Origin: Candidatus Parcubacteria bacterium | GTDB lineage: Bacteria; Patescibacteriota; Minisyncoccia; Minisyncoccales; PEYH01 | Assembly: GCA_026395615.1 (NCBI GenBank) | Contig: JAPLYH010000021.1 | Location: 1 to 17,263 of the forward strand | Reading direction: 5' to 3' | DNA length: 17,263 nt | Shown here: positions 13,686 to 17,263 of the stretch, piece by piece | Layout: each line of letters opens with the position of its first letter | How positions within the stretch are numbered: position 1 is the first letter of the stretch | Program-made: the position numbers and the translations under genes | Notes under the pieces: generated by a model | What the model saw: only the letters and a program-made list of their open reading frames with translations | What the model was told of the DNA's origin: nothing | Databases searched by the model: none

Positions 13686-14651
13686 TTATCCTGTAGGCAG
13701 GGTAAAAAAGAAGGTTGTTCCTTTGTCTTGTTGGGATTTAAACCAAATTTTTCCGCCCATACCATCAAGAATCAATTTTGTAATATATAATCCTAGCCCT
13801 GTACCATAATCTTCTTCCTTAACAGCGTTTTTAGCTCGAAAAAATTTTTCAAAAATATACTTTTGATCTTCAAAAGGAATACCAATTCCTTGGTCTATAA
13901 TTTTGAATTCCACTTTTGGAAACGATAACTTTATCTCAACAATTACCTTGCCTCCATTCCTGCTGTAATTTATGGCATTTCCAATAAGATTTTCCGTCAC
14001 TATTTTAATCAAGGGATAACTGGCAGAAACTAGGGGAATATTTGTCTCTTCTTTTAATTCAATTGATGTATTGGATGCCGACAAAAATGTTTTATATTCT
14101 TCTATCACTCCTCTTGTTAGTCCGGCTAAAGAAAACTTGGTTTTTTTACTGTCAGCCCTGCCTTCTTCTAGGCGGGTAATAGTAAGTAAATCATCAATTA
14201 ACTGCTCCATTCTTGTAGAATTTTCCTTTATAATGTCAAAATATTCCGATTCTTTGCCTGTAGATAAATTCTTTGCCACCGTAGAAAATTCTTCTGACAA
14301 TAAAAACTGTGTCGCCCACCTTAAATTAGTCAGAGGAGCTCTTAATTGGTGAGATACTATATTAACAAATTCCGCTTTCATCCTATTTGCTTCTGCCAAA
14401 TCTTCAAAACTACGAGTAATAGTAAATGCTATAACCAGCAATGTTATGGAAACTACAATAACAACTAAAGCAACAACTCTCGGGTCAGAAACATAATGTT
14501 CACCTATAACATAAAAAGAAACGCTGGCTACAATAATGATTATGCCCATAACCAAGAAAAGAAATTGTGGGCATTGCCATAAAGGAACCTGATACTTTTT
14601 GCACTGGGCAAAAATATTAAATTGAAAAAATTTGCTTGCCATAGGGCGCAT
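13686..14651 (-). CDS. Membrane sensor histidine kinase
   Basis: The 321-residue protein has two membrane helices (about 28-50 and 57-78) joined by a very short loop, so there is no separate sensor domain. The kinase core follows: the HisKA helix with phosphoacceptor H101 (IVSHQLRAPLTNLRW), an N box with N225 (NLIGNAINYSRNGG), a G1 box DQGIG (253-257), an F region FEKFFRA and a G2 box GTGLG (283-287). All key residues are present. The receiver gene follows, so the two form a two-component pair at the head of the pilus locus. The first ATG (14651) is used, and a second in-frame ATG at 14642 (residue 4) is possible. A possible extended -10 (TGTTAAAAT) just upstream would give a very short leader. 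Confidence 0.93.
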   Translation of the reverse strand: MRPMASKFFQFNIFAQCKKYQVPLWQCPQFLFLVMGIIIIVASVSFYVIGEHYVSDPRVVALVVIVVSITLLVIAFTITRSFEDLAEANRMKAEFVNIVSHQLRAPLTNLRWATQFLLSEEFSTVAKNLSTGKESEYFDIIKENSTRMEQLIDDLLTITRLEEGRADSKKTKFSLAGLTRGVIEEYKTFLSASNTSIELKEETNIPLVSASYPLIKIVTENLIGNAINYSRNGGKVIVEIKLSFPKVEFKIIDQGIGIPFEDQKYIFEKFFRAKNAVKEEDYGTGLGLYITKLILDGMGGKIWFKSQQDKGTTFFFTLPTG

Positions 14652-14666
14652 TTTACATATTGGTAC

Positions 14667-14675
14667 ATTTTAACA
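14667..14675 (-). promoter_or_regulatory. Possible extended -10 promoter of the kinase/pilus locus
   Basis: The minus strand reads TGTTAAAAT, an extended -10 (TGn plus TAAAAT), 15 bases before the kinase ATG. The -35 position (TTCTTA, 17 bases further up) is poor. The start would lie near 14660, giving a very short leader. This is weak evidence. Confidence 0.3.
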
Positions 14676-14693
14676 TATTTGAAAAAAAGTAAG

Positions 14694-14806
14694 AAGTGAA
14701 GCCTCCCCGGATTGAAAGCGAAACCCTGCACCGAAAGCCCGGAGATAGCTCCATTCATCCCTGCCCTTAAAGGTGGGGCTTTCTGGTGCCGGGGCAAACT
14801 CTTCAC
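14694..14806. other. Highly self-complementary non-coding element, possible structured RNA or transposon-end relic
   Basis: The interval between the kinase gene and tRNA-Pro folds on itself through nested arms. GTGAAG (14694-14699) pairs with CTTCAC (14801-14806). CCCCGG (14705-14710) pairs with CCGGGG. GCACC plus GAAAGCCC (14728-14740) pairs with GGGCTTTC(T)GGTGC. Inside are a GGAG-ATAG-CTCC hairpin and an imperfect CCCTGCC/GGTGGGG hairpin. On the minus strand seven T follow about 6 bases after the closing arm. On the plus strand the imperfect hairpin gains G-U pairs. No known RNA family was recognised. The segment with TTAAAGG between C-rich and G-rich arms also recalls IS200/IS605 end hairpins. 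Long frames here are shadows of the RNA region. Confidence 0.45.
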
Positions 14807-14830
14807 AAATGATTAATTTTCCATTAACAT
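14802..14830 (+). promoter_or_regulatory. Predicted promoter of the tRNA-Pro/tRNA-Gly unit
   Basis: The -35 box TTCACA (14802-14807) and the -10 box TAACAT (14825-14830) are separated by 17 bases. The start would fall near 14837, right at the tRNA-Pro 5' end (14839), which is unusually close, so the real promoter may lie elsewhere. The -35 overlaps the last arm of the structured element. Confidence 0.35.
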
Positions 14831-14838
14831 CATAAATA

Positions 14839-14914
14839 CGGGGTGTGGTGTAATGGTTAACATTTTCGCTTTGGGAGCGAAAGACTCCCGGTTCAAGTCC
14901 GGGCACCCCGACCA
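14839..14914 (+). tRNA. tRNA-Pro (anticodon TGG)
   Basis: The acceptor stem CGGGGTG/CACCCCG has the C1-G72 pair typical of bacterial tRNA-Pro. T8-G9 is followed by D stem GTGT/ACAT. The anticodon stem TTCGC/GCGAA holds loop TTTGGGA, giving anticodon TGG. The T stem is CCCGG/CCGGG with loop TTCAAGT. A73 is followed by an encoded CCA, unlike the other three tRNAs in the window. The reverse strand gives a well-known type of false ORF. Confidence 0.96.
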
Positions 14915-14942
14915 ATCAGAATTTTATCAATTTAAGTTAGAT

Positions 14943-15014
14943 GCGGGTGTCGTATAATGGCTATTATAACTCTCTTCCAAGGAGTAGATGGCGGTTCGAT
15001 TCCGCTCACCCGCT
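14943..15014 (+). tRNA. tRNA-Gly (anticodon TCC)
   Basis: The acceptor stem GCGGGTG/CACCCGC is perfect. The D arm is weak (GTAT against TTAT, with one mismatch). The anticodon stem ACTCT/GGAGT holds loop CTTCCAA, giving anticodon TCC. The T stem is GGCGG/CCGCT with loop TTCGATT. U73 is usual for tRNA-Gly. CCA is not encoded. It lies 28 bases after tRNA-Pro and probably shares its transcript. Confidence 0.94.
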
Positions 15015-15022
15015 CACACAAA

Positions 15023-15054
15023 ACTAAAAATCCGCCGTATGGCGGATTTTTAGT
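15023..15054. terminator. Bidirectional intrinsic terminator between tRNA-Gly and HU
   Basis: A perfect 14-base-pair stem (15023-15036 with 15041-15054) with loop GTAT has a GC-rich core CCGCC/GGCGG and A/T runs on both sides. It can end transcription from the tRNAs on the plus strand and from the HU gene on the minus strand, which converge here. Outer bases (CACAA/TTGTG) can extend the stem. Confidence 0.85.
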
Positions 15055-15068
15055 TTGTGGGAAAAGAT

Positions 15069-15341
15069 TTACTTAACTAAATCTTTTAAAGCTTTGCCCG
15101 CCTTAAATCTAGGAACTTTGGCAGCTGCAATTTTGATAGCTGCACCTGTCTGTGGGTTTCTGCCTGTTCTGGCTTTTCTCTTTCCAACTAGGAATTTGCC
15201 AAAACCAGTTAAAACAACTTCTTGCCCTTTTGATAAGGCCTTTCCTATTTCGTCTAATATCACATTTAAGCATTCGCCGGCTGCTGCCTTAGAAATGCCT
15301 GCTTTTTGAGCTAAAACATCAACTAAATCTTGTTTTGTCAT
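15069..15341 (-). CDS. hup: HU-family DNA-binding protein
   Basis: This 90-residue protein has the length and features of HU. The N-terminal helices contain MTKQDLVDVLAQKAGISKAA. The beta core is VVLTGFGKFLVGKRKARTGR, the DNA-intercalating arm contains GRNPQTGAAIKI, and the C-terminal ending is VPRFKAGKALKDLVK. HU dimers bend and compact DNA with little sequence preference. It stands alone between RNase Y upstream and the bidirectional terminator downstream. The upstream region is A/T-rich with TATAAG at 15366-15361 as a possible -10. No Shine-Dalgarno sequence is visible. It may equally be an IHF-like paralogue, but the sequence fits HU best. Confidence 0.95.
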   Translation of the reverse strand: MTKQDLVDVLAQKAGISKAAAGECLNVILDEIGKALSKGQEVVLTGFGKFLVGKRKARTGRNPQTGAAIKIAAAKVPRFKAGKALKDLVK

Positions 15342-15401
15342 TTTTTTGATTTTATTAATCTTATAAATCGACCTTTGTTTTTATTACCTTTATTAGGGAA
15401 C

Positions 15402-16931
15402 TCATTTAGCATATTCTATAACTCTCTTTTCTCTTATAACTACCACTTTTATCTCTCCTGGATATTTTAACTCTTCTGATATCCTTTTGGCAATATCTCT
15501 CGCCAATTGCTGGCTAGCTAAATCATCAATATCATCCGGCTTAACAAAAACCCTTAATTCTCTCCCTGCCTGAATAGCATAGGTTTTTTCTACTCCTTCG
15601 AAAGCATTAGCAATGTTTTCCAAGTCACCTAATCTCTTAAGATAATTTTCGAGTGTGTCTTTTCTCGCCCCAGGCCTGGCTCCGGAAATTTGATCAGATG
15701 CTTGTATTATATATGATTCAACTGTTTCGTAAGGATATTCTTCGTGATGGGACTTCATCGCATTAATAACTTCCTTTTCAACTCCAAATTTTTCCAAAAT
15801 CTTAATGCCAATATCAGTATGAGAACCCTGAACTTGATGATCCATCGCTTTACCAATATCGTGCAAAAGTCCTGCCTTTCTCGCCACCCTTACATCTGCC
15901 CCTATTTCTTCAGCAAGCATTCCGCTCAAAAGAGAAACTTCTATGGAATGGAGTAAAACATTTTGACCATAACTCGTTCTAAAGCGAAGCCGGCCAAGCA
16001 ATTCTACTAATTTCGGATCCAGGTCCAGTACTCCTGCTTCGTAGACAGCCGTATCTCCGGCCTGTTTTATTTGCTCAACAACTTCTTCTTCAACTTTAGC
16101 CACTATTTCTTCAATTCTTGAAGGCTGTATTCTGCCATCTTCTATTAATTTCTCCATCGCTCTTTTGGCAATATACCGTCTATAGGGATTAAATCCAGAA
16201 ATAGTAATCGCTTCCGGTGTTTCATCAACTACAACTTCAATTCCTGTTGCCTTTTCAAACGCTTTAATATTCCTACCTTCTTTCCCGATAATGCGTCCTT
16301 TTATTTTATCAGAAGGAAGATTGACCGTTGTCGTGGTAGTATCCTGGGCTTGAGCCAGAGCGCATCTTTGAATGGCTAAAGCTACTATTTCTTTTGCTCT
16401 TTCCTTTAATCTATCTTCGCCATCTCTTTCTAAGTGCATCATTCTTTCCAATATTTCTTTTTGCGCTTCTTTTTCCACTCTTTCCAATAATTCCCTTTTT
16501 GCATCATCCCTATGAAGTTGGGCTATTTTTTCTAATTTACCGATTTCTTGATCTATCAGTTCCTGTAATTTTTCTTTAAGTTCTTTAATTTCTTCAGCTT
16601 TTTGATAAATCAACTTTTCCTTATTATCCAGGTCGGTAATTTTCATCTGAAGAGCGCTTTCTCTTTGCAAGATGAATCTTTCGGTTTTTAAAAGTTCTCC
16701 TTTTCTTAAATCTTCTTCTGCTCTGGCTTTTTTAATTATTTCCGAGGCCTTATTGTCTGCCTGAGATAGTATTGTGTCAACATCTTTCTTGGTTTGAGCT
16801 ATTTTGTTTTGAATTTTTAGCTCTATGCTGCCCAATTGTTTTTTTGCAATTGATTGGCGCGTAAGATATCCCAAGGTTACTCCTATCCCAATGCCAACAA
16901 AGCCCACTATTAGTAGGGTAAGTTGGTTCAT
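15402..16931 (-). CDS. rny: Ribonuclease Y
   Basis: The 509-residue protein is the membrane-bound endoribonuclease that starts mRNA decay in many bacteria without RNase E. It has one N-terminal membrane helix (about 4-22), a long coiled coil (about 30-185), a KH RNA-binding domain with IIGKEGRNIKAFEKATGIE (214-232) and an HD domain. The HD metal ligands are H328 (VLLHSIEVS) and the H357-D358 pair (LLHDIGKAMDHQ), with H371 following (GSHTDIG). The ending VVVIREKRVIEYAK is typical. The length matches the family (about 510-520). A good promoter lies about 80 bases upstream. It is followed by HU and preceded by clpP, all on the same strand. Confidence 0.97.
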   Translation of the reverse strand: MNQLTLLIVGFVGIGIGVTLGYLTRQSIAKKQLGSIELKIQNKIAQTKKDVDTILSQADNKASEIIKKARAEEDLRKGELLKTERFILQRESALQMKITDLDNKEKLIYQKAEEIKELKEKLQELIDQEIGKLEKIAQLHRDDAKRELLERVEKEAQKEILERMMHLERDGEDRLKERAKEIVALAIQRCALAQAQDTTTTTVNLPSDKIKGRIIGKEGRNIKAFEKATGIEVVVDETPEAITISGFNPYRRYIAKRAMEKLIEDGRIQPSRIEEIVAKVEEEVVEQIKQAGDTAVYEAGVLDLDPKLVELLGRLRFRTSYGQNVLLHSIEVSLLSGMLAEEIGADVRVARKAGLLHDIGKAMDHQVQGSHTDIGIKILEKFGVEKEVINAMKSHHEEYPYETVESYIIQASDQISGARPGARKDTLENYLKRLGDLENIANAFEGVEKTYAIQAGRELRVFVKPDDIDDLASQQLARDIAKRISEELKYPGEIKVVVIREKRVIEYAK

Positions 16932-17016
16932 ATATTCTGTTGGAAAACTGGCAAATCATTTTTAATATTAATTACCAAATTCCAAATTAATAATTTAATT
17001 TAACGATTCATAATTG

Positions 17017-17045
17017 ATAATATCAGTAAAATGCTTATCTGTAAA
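17017..17045 (-). promoter_or_regulatory. Predicted sigma70-type promoter of rny
   Basis: The -35 box TTTACA (17045-17040) and the -10 box TATTAT (17022-17017), each 5 of 6 to consensus, are separated by 17 bases. The transcription start should be near 17010, leaving a leader of about 80 bases that is A/T-rich and shows no clear Shine-Dalgarno sequence before the ATG at 16931. Confidence 0.6.
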
Positions 17046-17056
17046 GGAATTTCCTC

Positions 17057-17263
17057 TTATTGAGGTTTTTTTGTCTCTATTACAGTATCAATCAACCCAT
17101 AAGTTTTCGCTTCTTCTGCTGATAGATAGAAATCTCTATCTGTATCTGTGCTAATAGTTTTTAATGGTTGTCCGGTGTGTTTCGCAAGAATCCTGCTAAT
17201 TTTATCTCTTATTTTAATAATCTGTTTGGCGGTAATTTCTATAGCAGCCGCCTCTCCGCTAAC
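17057..17263 (-). CDS. clpP: ATP-dependent Clp protease proteolytic subunit, C-terminal part (partial)
   Basis: The minus-strand frame runs in from the right edge and ends at TAA 17059-17057, giving 68 residues. The sequence SGEAAAIEITAKQIIKIRDK, then ILAKHTGQPLKTISTDTDRD and FYLSAEEAKTYGLIDTVIE matches the ClpP C-terminus closely. It includes the catalytic aspartate region DTDRDFYLS. The active-site Ser and His lie outside the window. ClpP is the barrel-shaped peptidase that degrades proteins fed by Clp ATPases. The gap to rny is 125 bases. Confidence 0.95.
   Translation of the reverse strand, partial: VSGEAAAIEITAKQIIKIRDKISRILAKHTGQPLKTISTDTDRDFYLSAEEAKTYGLIDTVIETKKPQ

Noticed and set aside
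14540..14915. Overlapping minus-strand open frames, one starting like MVGVPGLEPGVFRSQ
   Set aside because: They lie across tRNA-Pro and the structured element. The start is the well-known reverse-strand translation of a tRNA, and there is no codon or family support.
17053..17072. Small hairpin CCTC/GAGG followed by T-run on the plus strand
   Set aside because: The stem is only four base pairs, and the T-run is the lysine codons at the clpP end. No plus-strand gene leads into it.
1..17263. CRISPR array, prophage or intact insertion sequence
   Set aside because: No regular direct repeats with spacers, phage genes or transposase genes were seen.

Overview
The window reads as a chromosomal piece of an AT-rich bacterium of the Candidate Phyla Radiation (Patescibacteria, probably Parcubacteria-like). 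This assignment is an inference from several things seen together. The membrane proteins are small. The type IV pilus locus is compact, with PilB, PilC, PilM, PilN and PilO but no outer-membrane secretin. Neighbouring genes overlap by 4 to 14 bases. Most visible start codons lack a clear Shine-Dalgarno sequence. TGA works as a stop codon (for example at the ends of rny and pilO-adjacent genes), so this is not a recoded-TGA lineage.

Layout. (1) 1-485: an N-terminal winged-helix/C-terminal Nudix protein, running off the left edge, with a plausible promoter and a perfect 20-bp palindrome overlapping the -35 box. (2) 618-3169: a minus-strand cluster of a membrane-anchored seven-bladed beta-propeller, two hypothetical ORFs that overlap by ATGA and may be one protein, and a single-domain EamA transporter. 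(3) 3184-3425: a small tRNA transcription unit, tRNA-Arg(TCT) then tRNA-His(GTG), with recognisable promoter and terminator. (4) 3478-14651: one long minus-strand locus. In transcription order it has a sensor histidine kinase, a CheY-like response regulator, PilB ATPase, PilC (broken by a frameshift), three prepilin-like proteins (PilV-, PilW- and PilX/GspK-like), PilM, PilN, PilO and a small single-pass membrane protein. An intrinsic terminator lies at about 3427-3446. (5) 14694-14806: a highly self-complementary non-coding element. (6) 14839-15014: plus-strand tRNA-Pro(TGG) and tRNA-Gly(TCC). (7) 15069-15341: HU, converging on the tRNAs and sharing a bidirectional terminator with them. (8) 15402-16931: RNase Y with a good sigma70-type promoter. 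(9) 17057-17263: the C-terminal end of ClpP, cut by the right edge.

How the genes fit together. The pilus locus supplies the assembly ATPase (PilB), the inner-membrane platform (PilC), the PilM/N/O alignment complex and three minor pilins. It lacks a major pilin, a retraction ATPase PilT and a prepilin peptidase, so these must lie elsewhere if the machine works. The kinase and the receiver-only regulator at the head of the locus suggest phosphorelay control of pilus activity. No certain new system was found. The points most worth a second look are the winged-helix/Nudix palindrome, the slippery-site junction at 1375-1381, the pilC frameshift and the structured element at 14694-14806.
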